Source: Dasypus novemcinctus (Eukaryota; Chordata; Mammalia; Cingulata; Dasypodidae). From it: DNA of 64,000 nt. The position numbers were made by a program, and so were the translations under genes. The notes beneath the pieces were generated by a model. That model was given only the letters and a program-made list of their open reading frames with translations. It made no database searches and was not told where the DNA came from. The stretch covers positions 27,260,499-27,324,498 of the forward strand of contig NC_080704.1 of the NCBI RefSeq assembly GCF_030445035.2, written 5' to 3'. Numbering within the stretch: position 1 is the first letter of the stretch; every line of letters begins with the position of its first letter. Shown here piece by piece: positions 38,381-51,311 of the stretch.

Positions 38381-38788
38381 CAACCAATCCAGTGTCCACA
38401 TAGAAGAGGTGGCATTGGATTGGGAAAAGTGGACATAATGGACAAAGGGTATGGGGAAAGGCAGGAAGAGATGAGAGGTGGAGGCGTCTTCGGGACATGG
38501 AGCTGCCCTGGATGGTGCTTCAGAGGTAATCACCGGACATTGTAAATCCTCACAGGGCCTACATGATGGAATAGAGGAGAGTATGGGCCATGATGTGAAC
38601 CAATGTATATGAGGTGCAGAGGTGCCCAAAGATGTACTTACCAAATCCAATGGATGTGTCATGATGATGGGAACGAGTGTTGTTGGGGGGGGGAGAGGGG
38701 GGGTGGGGGGGTGGGGTTGAATGGGACCTCACATATATATTTTTAATGTAATATTATTACAAAGTCAATAAAAAAAAAAAAAAAAAAA
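38381..38788 (+). mobile_element. L1 3' UTR fragment with poly(A) and target-site duplication
   Basis: 5'-truncated insertion ending in a 20-nt A-run (38769-38788). It is flanked by a 16-bp direct repeat, AAGATCACCCGTCCAA, at 38365-38380 and 38789-38804. The G-rich part near 38680-38715 corresponds to the G-rich part of the other copies. Confidence 0.85.
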
Positions 38789-38912
38789 AAGATCACCCGT
38801 CCAAATCCCAAGAGTAACAGTTCCCTAATCACCTCAACTCGTGCAACTTTGCCCTTACTCCAGTTCTAAACCCTACTCCCAAACTCCTCAGACCTTGCCA
38901 TGATCCAGAACT

Positions 38913-39293
38913 ATTTTACTTTTTTTAACTTAGAGTACATAAATGCTACATAAAAATATAGGGGATTCCCATATTCTCCCTCTCCCCACACCTCCCACAT
39001 TTTCCCACATTAACAACATCCTTCATTAGTGTGGTACATTCATTACAATTGATGAACACATTTTGGAGCATTGCCAATAAGCACGGATTAAAGTTTACAT
39101 TGTAGTTTAAACTCTCTCCAGCACAATTTTGTAGGTTACGGCAAGATATGCAATGTCCTGTATCTGTCGTTGTAATGTCATTCAGGACAATTCCTAAGTT
39201 CTGAAAATCCCCCCATATTATACCTGTTTTTCCCTCTCCCTGTCCTCAGAACCTCCAGTGGCCACTGCCTCTACATCAATGATATAATTTCCT
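38913..39293 (-). mobile_element. L1 3' UTR fragment, reverse orientation
   Basis: Diverged copy of the same L1 3' end, in the opposite orientation to 38381-38788. The direct repeat TCCAGAACT occurs at 38904-38912 and 39294-39302. Confidence 0.75.
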
Positions 39294-39559
39294 TCCAGAA
39301 CTGGTCTTAACTACCAACTTCCTGCTCTGTGGCTTACCCTTCCTCCTCTCTTTTCACTTGGTCTATCATCTAACTCTCTCCCTCTCCAACCTAGATCTTC
39401 TGATACCTCAGAGCAACAACTCTCTTGCCAGGGCCTTCATTACCCTTGCCCCTTTGCCTGTCCTCTGTAACTGCCCTGCTAACCTAAAACTATATTAACT
39501 GGTATTGTTATAAACTTATGGGCCTTTAATCTCAGGTAGACCTTCAGTGCCTATTGGCA

Positions 39560-39990
39560 TTTTTTTCCCTTTCAACACTTATGAGGGAATTCCCTGCTGA
39601 TATACGCTGATGCACAATGAGAAATGTTCCAAACTGAGGACAAGTCTCTGGGATACTACAGCCATTTTTAAAGTATTATCTGGAATACCTTGAAACCATG
39701 TGTTTGAGTTATTTGATGACGTGCTATCTAGACTGTGCCAGCCTAGAAAAAGGCAATCGAAGGATGTGGCAGCCAACATCTATAGCTCTTAATCCTGTTG
39801 GTGAAAATGCTGGGACCAAATCTCCTAAATTCACTCCTTTCCTTGGCTGGGCCTTTGGATGGACATTACAGCAACTGGCAGCGTGGCTGACTACAGTCAC
39901 ATACTCTACCTCCTTCATCGGGGAGGCTGTCACTGCCAATCTCACCACTCTAATTACCAATGCCTCCTCCCTTATTTAATAGAAGGATGA
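39560..39990. other. Unassigned block with open frames on both strands
   Basis: Open frames of 93 codons (plus, 39698-39979) and 78 codons (minus, 39724-39960) overlap. Neither shows a family that I can name. It is less AT-rich than its surroundings and may be part of an unclassified repeat or a decayed retrocopy. Confidence 0.3.
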
Positions 39991-40249
39991 GTACTTCTGT
40001 GTGCCAGGCACTATGGTAGGTGTGTAGGTATGTGCCTTTCAGGAATGCCCTCTGTATCTTGGATTTGGAAGAGCCCTCTGTAACTGAGAGGAAAATGCAG
40101 CTGCTAAAGGCATCACATCTCCACTCTTGTGAGTAGGTTATCGCTAGTTTTCACTATTTTATTTCATCAATATGTTGCCATATTAACTCATTAACTCAGC
40201 AGTTATCCCAGTCTGAGATTATCTCAGAAAACCATGTTAATAAATAAGA

Positions 40250-40400
40250 AAAAAGTCTGAGAGGACAATATACCAAAATGTTAAAAATGGCTATCTTTGG
40301 ATAGTAGAATATCAGGCAGTTTTACTTTTTTTCCTTTTCTGCTGATGTGTTTTCTAATTTATCTACAATCAAAGTGCATTCTTGTTTTAAAAAAAAGGGA
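40250..40400 (+). repeat. Old L1 3' UTR fragment
   Basis: ACCAAAATGTTAAAAATGGCTATC...GGATAGTAGAATATCAGG matches the L1 3' end seen at 37310-37735. A GAAA-rich simple stretch follows. Confidence 0.6.
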
Positions 40401-42434
40401 GAAAGAAAGAAAGAAAAGAAAAAGTTCATGAAAAAAATATGTAAAGAGCCCCTACTTGCCAAATTCAACAGTTAAATTCTAGTCCCTTTTTTCTCTGGAT
40501 CTTTCTGCAGCATAATTTACTTCCTTGGCTCATTGTGCTCTCGGCTTCATGACACCATTCTCTCCTAATTCTCCTCCTGTTCTTGGACTGCTTCGTGAAC
40601 TCATTTTTCTTGTTTAAGGGGTACCTTAAACACTGGTTTTCCCTGGGGTTCTGTTCTTGCCCACTTTCTCTTACCATCAAAACAATGTGCTCTCCTTAAA
40701 GGATCTCATCTAAACCGATGGTTTGTACCAATGCCTACTTCTATCAATACTTGGACAATCTCTATTAAATCTCTATCCTTATTACAGTCCTATCTACATC
40801 GAACTGCCTATTAGACATGTCTCCTGGATGCCCCACAGGGCAAAAACTGATGTCTGAAACAGAATCATAATTCTACCCTCCCCCCAAACAGTTTTTTCTT
40901 TTGTATTCCCCATCTTATCAAGGGCATACTAGGTGTATAGACATCCATTTGTCCCTAACCTGGCTTTAAGTCCTATTGATTCTAACACATATTATGTTCA
41001 CTTATCTGAGACAGCATATACACAAGACGAAATTAATATCAAATTTTTATTAGTACTCCATTCATCAAAAAGCAATCTATGGGAACTCTATTTTTCTGTA
41101 AACCTACAACTTTTCTATTTTAAAAATACTTTAAAAAAGTGATCTACTTTCAATCTACTTTCATTTCATTTCAATTACAGACGAGGGCTGTCTATAATTC
41201 AAAAAATAAACTTAAAATCTATTTGAGACACTGTAATCAATGCTTGGCAGAACTACTTTACTAACACATTCAAAATTAAAGTGAGCTATTCATTTGGTCT
41301 TATTTATCTGAATTATTTTTAAAGGTAAAATTAACGAGCTTAGAATTTTCCAAGTGATAGAAGGCATATGTACACAAATAAATGTACTGGGAACAAAAGA
41401 ACACTATACACAATGTAGTGTTCTGATTAATCAAGCATTCTGGTTAGAAGAGGGCTATTAACATCACACTAATTATCAATTTTCAAAATAATCAGAAAAA
41501 ACACAAATTAAACTGTATGAAAATTTTGCTATTTTATCATTTTTTCTCAACATCTTGGATACCAATTATCACTCTGACTGTCAAGATACATTGGTCACAT
41601 GTACTGGAGATTTAATAATAGAAGGCTGAACATAAGTGTTCATATACTTGAGAGTAGTACTGCTTTGTGTTTCATTAATCTGTTATTTTGACAGTGCCTA
41701 AAACACCATATATTTCACTTCTTGTCAAAGCATCCCTCTCTATTCAACAGTTATCACAGACATCTGAAAATACCTCAAACAGCTAATATTCACCTTTCTG
41801 AAAAACACACCATGTAAAGGAAATTTTGTAAAGGAGCTACTAGGCTCTCTTGCACTCTCTCTCTCTCAAAAAAAAAAAAAAAAGCAATTCAGGATCCAGA
41901 TACTCACTATGGTGAAAACATCATACAGCAAAGAAGGGGGATGGGGTGGGGTATTGGTAAACTGTAAGTCAAAAGACCCCAAAGATGTAAGGACAGCTCC
42001 TGCCTGAGTGCCCAAATGATCTTCGGTGGACTCCCAGCCCACCAAGGTAGATTCCTAGCAGGCAGACTTCCAGTGTGATCCTTTCCCCGGTCACGTATGG
42101 TCAGACTGGATAGGAAATATGAATCACGATGAACACCCTTTTCTCAAAAATTTAGAAATGCAGAGGGGAGAGAAAGGGAGACATGCGCTCACTGTGTATG
42201 GCTGGAACCGGAAGTGGAACATGTTAAAGAGAAGCCGTGGGCACCAACTTCTGCCATGTGGGCTGAGTATCAGGGAAAGCCAGTCAACTGAGAAAGAAGA
42301 ATAATGCAGTTGTGCAGAGAGAAGCCAAGAAAGGATAGGGAGTGCTCCCTAAGGCCTGCATTTTGCCAGTGCTTAGACCTAGCTCTATTCCTACCTTTGG
42401 GTTCAGAGAGAAGAAATGCCCCCTTTTTATTACC

Positions 42435-42645
42435 TTAGATCCGGGGTTCTTAAAACATTTTTTCTTCCACAGACCCCTTTGCCAGTCAGGTGAAAACCAC
42501 GAACCCCTTACTAAGTCCACATATAATGTGTATTACTTAAGAAATATATCACATCCACACCAACATGTCCCCATAAGAATAATCCTTTTTTGAATTTCAA
42601 TTCAAGCTCACGGACCCTTTGTTAAGAACTCCTGTCTTAGATTGA
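42435..42645. repeat. hAT-type non-autonomous DNA transposon
   Basis: Terminal inverted repeats GGGGTTCTTAAAAC and GTTAAGAACTCCTG, each next to a CAGACCCC/CGGACCC block. Too short to code. Confidence 0.55.
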
Positions 42646-43129
42646 ATTTTCCTTCTAATAATCAAGGGTCCTAACTAATACAATTTTGAAACAGAAATAG
42701 CTACACTTTGATTATATTACTCAAATTTTCTTGGTCATGTCTTTGTACCTGTAAAGTGATGGCATTAAACATGACCTCAAAACTCTTTTTAGCATAAAAT
42801 TCTCATTTTTTTCTCCTACCTTTTATATGATTTTACAGATGTGTATATCTACTTATATAGTATGCAGAGTAAATAAACTATTACTAATTTTTAGTCTCAG
42901 CAGTGCATTGATGTTTACCTGATCTAAACTGACTTCTAAAACTAATGTGACAGCTGAGACATAAACAGTAATTTCTTACCTATATGAAAAAGCTTAGTGC
43001 ATCTATCAACAATAGCTTTAGAGCTACAGCAGTATTTTAATAGTTTTATGGGAAGCATGTATGAAAGTAGAAAAAAATGAAATACTCAAGGATTAACGGA
43101 CCAATATGATACAGTCTTTAGACAGAAGC

Positions 43130-43400
43130 AGTGAGGTAAGAGTACAAGTGAGGAGTCAGATGCCTAGGTTTGAATCCTGGTTCTGCCTCTTATTAGCTGT
43201 GTGACCCTGGAACACACTTTTTAGCTTCTCTGTGCTTTAATGTCTTCGTCTGTGAAATGGGGATACTAATATTAGGAAAACCTATCTCATAGATAGCCAT
43301 TAGGAGTAAATGAGTTAATACAGGTAAAGCACTTAAAAAAATACAGGGCCCTTAAGTACTCCATGATATTAAGCCTTATCATCCCTTTGCTTGGTGCTAA
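43130..43400 (+). repeat. MIR SINE
   Basis: Full-length MIR: GGTTTGAATCCTGGTTCTGC, TTAGCTGTGTGACCCTGG, TCTGTGAAATGGGGATACTA and tail. Confidence 0.85.
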
Positions 43401-43534
43401 GGGAGCCAATATCATAAATTTGACCCTTTAATGGTCAAGTTAACTTCTAAGAACCCCTTCTCCCTAGTAACAGCACTTTTAATCCTAGCCCACACCTTCT
43501 CATATAAAGTCTTTTTCGGGACCCAGCCCAACTT

Positions 43535-43635
43535 TAATTTGACAGATGAAGAACTTTAAGGTCCAGAGAACTGACTTTTTATTCAAGATCACACAACTAG
43601 TTAGAAACAGAGTTTAAGTCTAGAATCTGATTTGT
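43535..43635 (-). repeat. MIR SINE, partial
   Basis: Reverse MIR core (CAGATGAAGAAC...AAGATCACACAACTAGTTAG). Confidence 0.6.
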
Positions 43636-43649
43636 GGAACATACAAAAT

Positions 43650-43866
43650 AGTGTGGTTGGAAAGAGCAAAGCCTTTGAAATCAGCGCACATACTAATACT
43701 TAGCACCTGTATGACCTGGAAAAAATTAGTTAACTTCCTAAACTGGGTTTCTACCCATATATTAAACACCATCACTATCATCCCCTTACTAAATTGGGTG
43801 CTGACTAAATGGATTAATGCAAGTAAAACATCTAGCCCAAAGCAAGGCACCCTACCAGAGTTCAAT
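43650..43866 (+). repeat. MIR SINE, diverged
   Basis: GTGTGGTTGGAAAGAGCAAAG head and CACCTGTATGACCTGG core. Its 3' side was the target of the L1 fragment at 43883. Confidence 0.6.
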
Positions 43867-43882
43867 CAATGCTGGCTTCCCT

Positions 43883-44455
43883 CAGCTCCTACACTTTGAT
43901 TTATTGGACTTACTCCACTCAGCTAACATGGAGTTGAAGAAGGTCAACCACCACAACATGGAGCCTAGAGTGTCTACAACTGGAAGCGGGAGGAGTGCAT
44001 CCAGTACCCATATGGAATCTAAGCCCTCACTTGACATAGATGTGCAATGGACACAACCAATCCAATGCCCACAGAGAAAATGTGGAATGGGTGTGGGAAC
44101 GGTAGCCATGGTGGCTGCTGGGTGTGGGGAACGGGAGGAAGAGATGAGATGTGGAGGTGTTTTCGGGACGTGGAGTTGTCCTGGATAGTGCTTCACGGAC
44201 AATTACGGGACATTATAGATCCCCCCAGGGCCCACTGGATGGAACGTGAGAGAGTCTGGGCTATGATGTGGACCATTGACTATGGGGTGCAATGATGCTC
44301 AGAGATGAACTTACCAGGTGCAATGGATGTGTCATGATGATGGGAGAGAGTGTTGCTGTGGGGGGAGTGGGGGGCGGGGGCGGTGGGGTTGAATGGGACC
44401 TCATATTTTTCATAATGTAATTTTAAAAAATAAATAAATAAATGATTTTTTAAAA
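43883..44455 (+). mobile_element. L1 3' UTR fragment with target-site duplication
   Basis: 573-bp 5'-truncated insertion with an A-rich end, flanked by the 15-bp direct repeat AATGCTGGCTTCCCT at 43868-43882 and 44456-44470. The longest copy of this L1 3' end in the window. Open frames inside it are chance. Confidence 0.88.
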
Positions 44456-44744
44456 AATGCTGGCTTCCCTGGTTCAATTCTTATCTAATGTTTTTCACCC
44501 ACAAGACCGCAGGGATTTGAGACCCCTCAATATCCTCTTTACAGACCCCACTCCTCCCTAGTGGTTTATTACAATGCAGGTATAAGAGATCAGGAGATGT
44601 ACTGGTAGTTAAAACACTTGACTTCATTTCACAATGGCACTGTTCTCCATTTTTTCTCTCTTTGCACAAGTATAATTTTCTAGCCTTGGAAATGGGCTTC
44701 TCAGACTTTTTTTGAATTAACCAGAGTACAGAGCTACTCTATAC

Positions 44745-45060
44745 CTGTGCTGTTCAAAATGGAAGCCACTAGCTATGGGGCTATTAAGCACCTGAAATGT
44801 GACTAGGCCAAATCGAGGTGGGCCTTAAGTGTAAAATAAACACCAAAGCTTGAAGACTCAGTACAAAAAAAAGAATATAAAATATCCATTATATATATAT
44901 TTTATATTGATTGTTGAAATCACATTTTAGATATACTGGGTTAAATAAAATTAATCTCACCTGTCTTTTTTTACTTTTTTTTTCCTGCACTACTAGAAAA
45001 TTTTAAATTACATATGTGGCTTGCATTGTATTTCTATATATTCTGTATTTCTGATCTATA
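44745..45060 (-). repeat. hAT-type non-autonomous DNA transposon
   Basis: Reverse copy of the element at 32300-32560: CTGTTCAAAATGGAAGCCAC at the left and ATTGTATTTCTATA at the right, with CTACTAGAAAATTTTAAATT inside. Confidence 0.65.
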
Positions 45061-45744
45061 ACATCAATGTTAAAGGCATCAAACAACCAAACTTACAGAT
45101 GAACACGTGAAACAAAACCAGGTTTGTTCACAAACCATACCCTGGAAGTTACAAAGAAAAGAAAAACAATGACTTAGAATGAGGCTTAAATTAAAACAAA
45201 ACAAAAACACACGTAAATAAATAAAAAATAACTAGAAAAAGGAAAGTGTAGGAAGAAAACAAAAAGCATAAAAAAATCTTATGCATAAGAATTCTCTAAA
45301 TACAGAATGATACCAATTTAAGGAAGAATTAATAATTATGAGAACTAATCATTGTACAACTAACAGAGAATTTAAATAAGAACTTTATAAATCAATGAGG
45401 AATGGGGAAAAAAATCCTTTAAGAGACTTAAAGACATTTACTGACATACAAAATGTGCAATGTATAGAAATTCTGTATCCTCACTTTTCAAAATGGATTA
45501 TCAGATTAAGGAAAACTGTGGCTTATAAACCTGTATATAAATATGGAAAACTTCTACACTTGGCCTTCAGAATTTCAAAGAGAAGGTTTTTTCGAAACGG
45601 TAACAACCTCAATTAGACTAAATGACAAGGCAAAGTTATACTACTAGGAAAGAAGTATTTAAGAGTGTCTTGTTTTGTAAGCTTGGCACTGACTAAAGAA
45701 AAAAGAAAGACTTATATTTTCAATGCATAAAAATGATTACTATA

Positions 45745-46180
45745 GTAATTCTCAAAGTGTGGTCCAGGGACAACTGAGGTCCCAATCCCCTAAAAGGGCC
45801 ATTGTGAGGTCAAAACTATTTTCATAAGAATAAAAAAAGTTATTTGTCTTCCTCTCATGAGTAGAGGCTACATGATATAGGATATTGCGACAGACTGAAT
45901 ACAGAAGCCGATGAGAAGCCCACTGTCTTTTATTAAGCCAGACCATAACAAAAAGATGTAAAATGATGCCACTTTTCTCGCCAAGTTTTTATTGCTTTGG
46001 AAAATAGCTATTTTTTTACTAAAATGTTACCCTGTAATGGGATTATTATTACTTTCTAAAATGAATTTTTAAAATTTCCCAGTTTTAATTTCTAAGATGG
46101 TAAGTAGAAGTAGATATAACCCACATAAAACACAAACTCTTTGGAAGCCCAGTAATTTTTAAGCGTATAAAGAAGTCGAG
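45745..46180 (+). repeat. hAT/Charlie-like DNA transposon remnant
   Basis: TAATTCTCAAAGTGTGGTCCAGGGAC at the left end, AGGTCAAAACTATTTTCATA and AAGCCAGACCATAACAAAAAGA inside, and CCCAGTAATTTTTAAGCGTA near the right end. These follow the order of a known ancient mammalian hAT element. Family name tentative. Confidence 0.6.
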
Positions 46181-47699
46181 AGAACGAAAGGCTTAAGTAT
46201 CACTGAAAGTATGGTAAGAGATAAATGGCAACATGCACACGCACACACATATACCTACACAAAACAACCTCTTCTCATCTCTGTCCTAGAAGACTATTGC
46301 TACTATCACAGAAATTTCTAACAGTCCAAACTCTCTGGTGACCAGTAATGGAAGATGTCTGGTGGGGGTAAAATTGGACAGGAAATTAAAGGCAAAGAAA
46401 TTAAATATTTCCTTTTCAGTTAGAAGGCAGTCATTTGGACATGAAGGCAAAAATCTAAGAAATTAAATAGAAGATGTTCCAAAATTAACTAGCCTCCATG
46501 TTTATGCCATAAGCAATAATCTGATGCTTTCACATTCCTCCCACAGCTACTTGAAAATTCATACAAAACCCTAAGCTATTCAGTACAAAAGCTAGATTCT
46601 CAGAGGTTGCTATAATACACTGATTTTCAGTTTTTAAAAAATTTATTTCATACTAGCTTCATCCTCAAACTGTTATCCTACTAAAAGTGATGACTATGCA
46701 GAAAATGACATACTTGCTTATTAAAGAGAATGCAAGGCTTACTACGGATAAAAATAGAATGATTTCTGAGTCATAAAATTTCTCATAATTTCTGTAACGT
46801 ATAAAGTAGAAAATTTAAATTCAACAGTCTCAAAGTGGCCAACTCCTCAAAGTGCCAATCTAAAGGGAAAGAAAATTTTGAAAGGAGACTATGAGCACAC
46901 ACTCAGATACACTACTCAAACTGAGAAACAACTGTTTAATATGAGAGAAAAGGCTGCATAAGTTAACTTTAATTTGTTTAATTCTGGAAATTCTTTCTTG
47001 TCCATCAAAATATTTTTATAATTCAGTACACCAAATTGCAAAATGACCATTTAACTAAGCTATTATGAAAGTTCTGGGTTCTCCAGCCTCCAGGTTGGCA
47101 CCTATTATCCAAATTACTTCACTTTTCAGGTATGTTTAGCACTTAGTCATCCTATAATACAAGGCACCTTATAAGAAAAAGAAAACCTGCTTCGGTACTA
47201 TTTTTCATCAGGCGACTTTTATCTAATTTAATATTTCTCTGCTTATTTCTCACTTCAAGTAGTAGTCGTCCAAGAGTGATGTCATGGAAAACAGCTTCCT
47301 TTGCCTTTAGAGATCGGATCCAGCGAGAATTCTAGGAAAAGCCTCTATTGGGGAATAAAACCCTAAATCTTTTAAGTTACATCCTAACATGAAATCACAA
47401 ATACTGTAATGTTAGCATTTTCATTTTCCACAGCAATTATACAACAAAGCTAAGTCTTTTGGAAGGTCTTGATGTTATGATACAGATTTTTTTTTAAGTC
47501 CACAATGCAGAATTATAGTCAAGGATCTTAGAGATAAAGGATACATTTTTTTAATCCATTCTGATTTGCCTCAACAATTCAGCCAGATGAGCTTTAAGGT
47601 CTAATTTTGAAAACAGAAAATCTGAGGAAATATCTTGCCCTTTTCTAGTTTCTTTATTCCAAATTTAAATTTTCTAATTTTGAAAAGGGTCTTTCAGTT

Positions 47700-48205
47700 T
47701 TGGACCAGCAGCAACACAACATATACCCATGGCAGAGTCTTGTGGTTACAAGACTGTCCGATGATTCCCAAAATGGCAATAATAAATACCTGCCCCAGAA
47801 ATACTGGCCTCTTTGCAGATGTTCCATGTAAACTAGCTACGCTCTCACCTCCAGGTTCTGCACTTGATATTCCTGCTGCCAGATGGCTCCATCCCCAGAT
47901 ATGTATGGTTCCCTTCAGGTCTTCCTTACTCTTTACTCCTGTCATCTTCTCAGTGAGGCCTTCCCTTAACTCGATTTAAAATTGCAAATCCCACCCCATC
48001 AACCAGATAATCCCCCTCTTCCTTCTCTGCCTTATTTTTCTCCACAGAATATTAAGTGGCGATATATACTATCTATTCTACTTAATTTACTTTCTGCTTC
48101 CAAAAATATGGGTGGTGTTTCGTTGACTATATTATATCCCCAGCACTCAGAAGAGGGCTTAGCTCGTAAGTGCTTAATAAATATTTGTTGGGTAAATTAA
48201 GATTT
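47700..48205 (+). repeat. L2 LINE 3' end
   Basis: The end reads ATCCCCAGCACTCAGAAGAG...GTGCTTAATAAATATTTGTTG, a clear L2 3' terminus. The region before it has the usual L2 C/T-rich decayed coding text (about 47935-48050). Confidence 0.8.
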
Positions 48206-48224
48206 AATCCTCACGACCCTTCAT

Positions 48225-48380
48225 ATTGTAATCATCCTTGATTTAAAGAAGAGGAAATCCAAGCTCACAGGTTAAGTAACTTGCCCAAGGTGATGATTCA
48301 TAAGTGGTGGAGTTGGGGTCTGCCTGATTTCAGAGTTTTCACACTTAACCACTATACTACACTGCCTCACCACTAACTTT
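48225..48380 (-). repeat. MIR SINE
   Basis: Reverse MIR: AAGAGGAAATCCAAGCTCAC, TAACTTGCCCAAGGTGATGA and CACTTAACCACTATACTACA. Confidence 0.8.
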
Positions 48381-48534
48381 CATTTCTCTTCAATAAAAAA
48401 GTCCACACGAGCTACAGCACTCCAATTCAAAGGAGATATATACTAATGCCCTAATACAACAGCCCTTCCCCTGCCCCCAGTAATGTAAAGAGTCATTCTC
48501 CTCATAAATTCACTCTCAAAACATTTACAACAGG

Positions 48535-48865
48535 AAAGGGCAGCTACATAATTTGTGGGGTCCAATGTGAAAAGAAAACACGGGGTCCCATGTTCAAAAA
48601 GCAGGGAAAAGTGTCATTAAAAGTACTAAAATATAAAGCTTTTTCCTTTCTCCAGAGGTTTCTTTCAACTTGCCATGTTTTTTAATTGGCTGACTGTCAT
48701 TCTAAGAAAAATTAAAAATTTAAATTACTAGTATTGTTTAAATTATGAGCAATTTCACCAAATCACCAAATCATCTTTTTTTGTGCAATGCTGGTTTTAA
48801 ATTCAGACTATTAAACCAAACGTGGGACCCTTATGAACATTCACAGAGCTGGCCCTGATTCTGAG
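48535..48865. repeat. Ancient interspersed repeat, family unassigned
   Basis: The block from TTTGTGGGGTCCAATGTG to GAGCTGGCCCTGATTCTGAG resembles an ancient mammalian DNA-type repeat with a GGGCCC-rich end. I cannot name it. Confidence 0.4.
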
Positions 48866-49994
48866 ATTTGAGCCCCAGATACCCCAAATGAAGGCAGAGA
48901 GAAGGTCAAACCTTGAAATTCCCAATTAAGCAGTGATTTGCCAAAATTTTATCTTCAGAGCAAATGGTAAGTCCAATGTGTAAAAGCTGCCATATTAAAG
49001 TAGGTTCTTCCTTTTGTTATATTAATCCTGACCGCCTTACATTATTCTATCTTTTCGCAAAACAAAAATGTGTAGCCCGAAAGACAACTGGTATTCAACT
49101 AGAGGATTATAAATTTAATAAAACATCTAATTACTCAGTAAACCATATTAGCTAGAAATAATAATGTACTAGAAAATGCTTCTCTTTCACATTTCGTGGA
49201 CCATTTTTTTCAAAGTCAAACCACACTACATTTTTGAAGTCCAAGTATAGAATGATTCCATATTGACCTGTTATGCATGTAAAATATAAAATTGGTAAAT
49301 AAACTCAATTTTTAAACCAGAAATGTTTGCTATCCTATTTTCTCCCCAAGTTAATCAACAATAAAGGGAGCAAATTATGATCCTCTACCACTAAAAAACT
49401 GTGACTCTAAGCACCTACTAAGTATTGCAATGATTAAAAATTGGGAATTACATTACATAAATATATTAAGTGCCAAAAAGTTGAAATCTTTACACATTTC
49501 CAGACCTCTTAAGAATTACAAAAATATGACTGCATTTACAGGCTCTTTAAAATCAACTTTCGAATTAGTAGAGGTATTCAGGCACTCTGTTCCCTAGATA
49601 TGAAAGATAGCCAATAAAACTAGGATGCACCTAAAAAGCATTTTCTAAATTCGAATTTAACCAGCCTAACCAAGGTGAAATTACATCGGAAAATATAAGA
49701 AACCAGGCAAATATAAGGTGCTAAATAAATATTCTGAGTAAGAAAAACGGCAGAAGTGGCCTAGAAAGATGAATAGTACAGCACTACAGTAATGTTAAAT
49801 TTGAATTAAAGAATACCGTTATTTAAATAACCAGTTAGCATTTCATAGGAGGAAAGCCAAGCAAAGGGACTATTATATATCTAGTCGATTCACAGCACTG
49901 CTTTGCTCTTCCGTACTTACTGCTTATAGTTATCATACAGAAATTTAAAAAGCAACAGTTAGCCACTACAACATTAAACACTCTGGCAAAGATT

Positions 49995-50190
49995 ACTTTA
50001 ACAATTGCCTCGCATTTGTATAATGCTTTACGACTATGGATTATTTTCACACGTATGACCTCATATAGTCCTCACTACCCTGTGATGTGGGTACTACTGA
50101 CTAGATTTCATAGATAAGGAAACCCAGACTCGGTAAGGGGTTTTCTGAGAATCACACGGTCGAACCCCAGACCTTCCGATTCCACATTTC
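49995..50190 (-). repeat. MIR SINE
   Basis: Reverse MIR: GTGATGTGGGTACTACTGAC, AGATAAGGAAACCCAGACTC and CGAACCCCAGACCTTCCGAT. Confidence 0.75.
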
Positions 50191-51311
50191 ACGCCTCGAA
50201 TTTCCTATAGTTCTATTTCAGGCAAAAAGAGAATTTTCAAAGGAGCGAAACGGGTTAGGGAAAAAAATAATCATGGTACCTGCAGCTGTGTGCTGCAAAA
50301 AATGGCTGAATTATGCTTTTTTTTTTTTTTTGTCCTTTCTCTGAAAAAAAAAGATTAAATTTCAAACAATTTAAATCAGCTCAAAAGAAGACAGATTAGG
50401 TACCGGCGTCTACCAAACGTTTTTCACCTCAGGTCTGTGGAGATCGGGATGAGACTCCGCAGAGGCCACGGAATCGGTGCCTAGTACGGGGCCGCGGACG
50501 AAGCCCGGGTCCCCGAGGCCGGCCGGGCAGGGGCGGGTACGCACCTCGGGGGTCCTGTCCAGCCTCTAGTGGACGGCAGCAAGCATGAGGAAGAAGCGGG
50601 CCGGTCGGTGGGCGGGCGGGGTGCCGGAACGGCACGCGACAGGCTCCTCGCACCTCTACAAGGGGCCGCTCCCGGGTCGGACCCGGGCGCTCCAGCGGGG
50701 GGAGAGTCTGCGCGCCTGCGGTCCCCTCCGAACCAGTCCTGAGAAAGAAGACAGCGCTGAGTGGCAAGTCGAGACGGTCGGACTCGACGAGGGAGGGAGG
50801 CGCGGCGTCGGGGCCGGGCCCAGCCTCGCCAACGCCGAGGGCCTAGCAGGGCTCGGAGGGAGGGCCGATTCGGGGCTGCGGGGGGAAGGCAGAGGTTCAG
50901 GGGCCGGGGGGAAGCGGCAGAAACGCCGGCGGCGACGGCGTCGACGACGGCGTCTCCGGGCTTCTGCCCCGAAGCGCGCCGAGCCTCACGATCACCCACG
51001 CCGGGGGTGGAGGAAGGCGGGAAAGGGGCGGGAAAGGGGCGGGGCTTGTGGGGCCACGAGCCAGGGGCCGCTCCAGGCCGCGCGCCCCCTGTGGGCCGCG
51101 GGAGCCGCTCGGGGCCCGCCCAGGGAGGCGGGGCCGTCCGACCGGGGGCTCCAGGCGCCGGACTCGCGACGCGGAAGTCCGCCACGCGGGGAGGGAGGCG
51201 GCCGTGCGGGGCTCCGGGGGGTGGGGAGCGGGCCGGGGAGGCGCCTTCGGCCCCCGCCGGCGCCTCCAGGGGGCCCAGGCGCTCGCGGGCCGCAGCCCAG
51301 AGGGTGTTTAC

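Larger units (their letters stand above)
36927..51311 (-). other. KLHL15: KLHL15 5' UTR intron
   Basis: About 14.4 kb from the exon 1 donor (GT at 51311-51310) to the acceptor at 36926-36925. It holds L1 3' fragments, MIR, L2 and hAT remnants. The stretches 37.8-38.3, 39.3-40.2, 40.4-42.4, 42.7-43.1, 46.2-47.7 and 48.9-50.0 kb show nothing that I recognise. A further non-coding exon may be hidden here. Confidence 0.7.

Noticed and set aside
43817-44295. Open frames of 82-123 codons near 44 kb and 61.5 kb
   Set aside because: They lie inside L1 3' UTR fragments bounded by target-site duplications. The same peptide-like text recurs in each copy.
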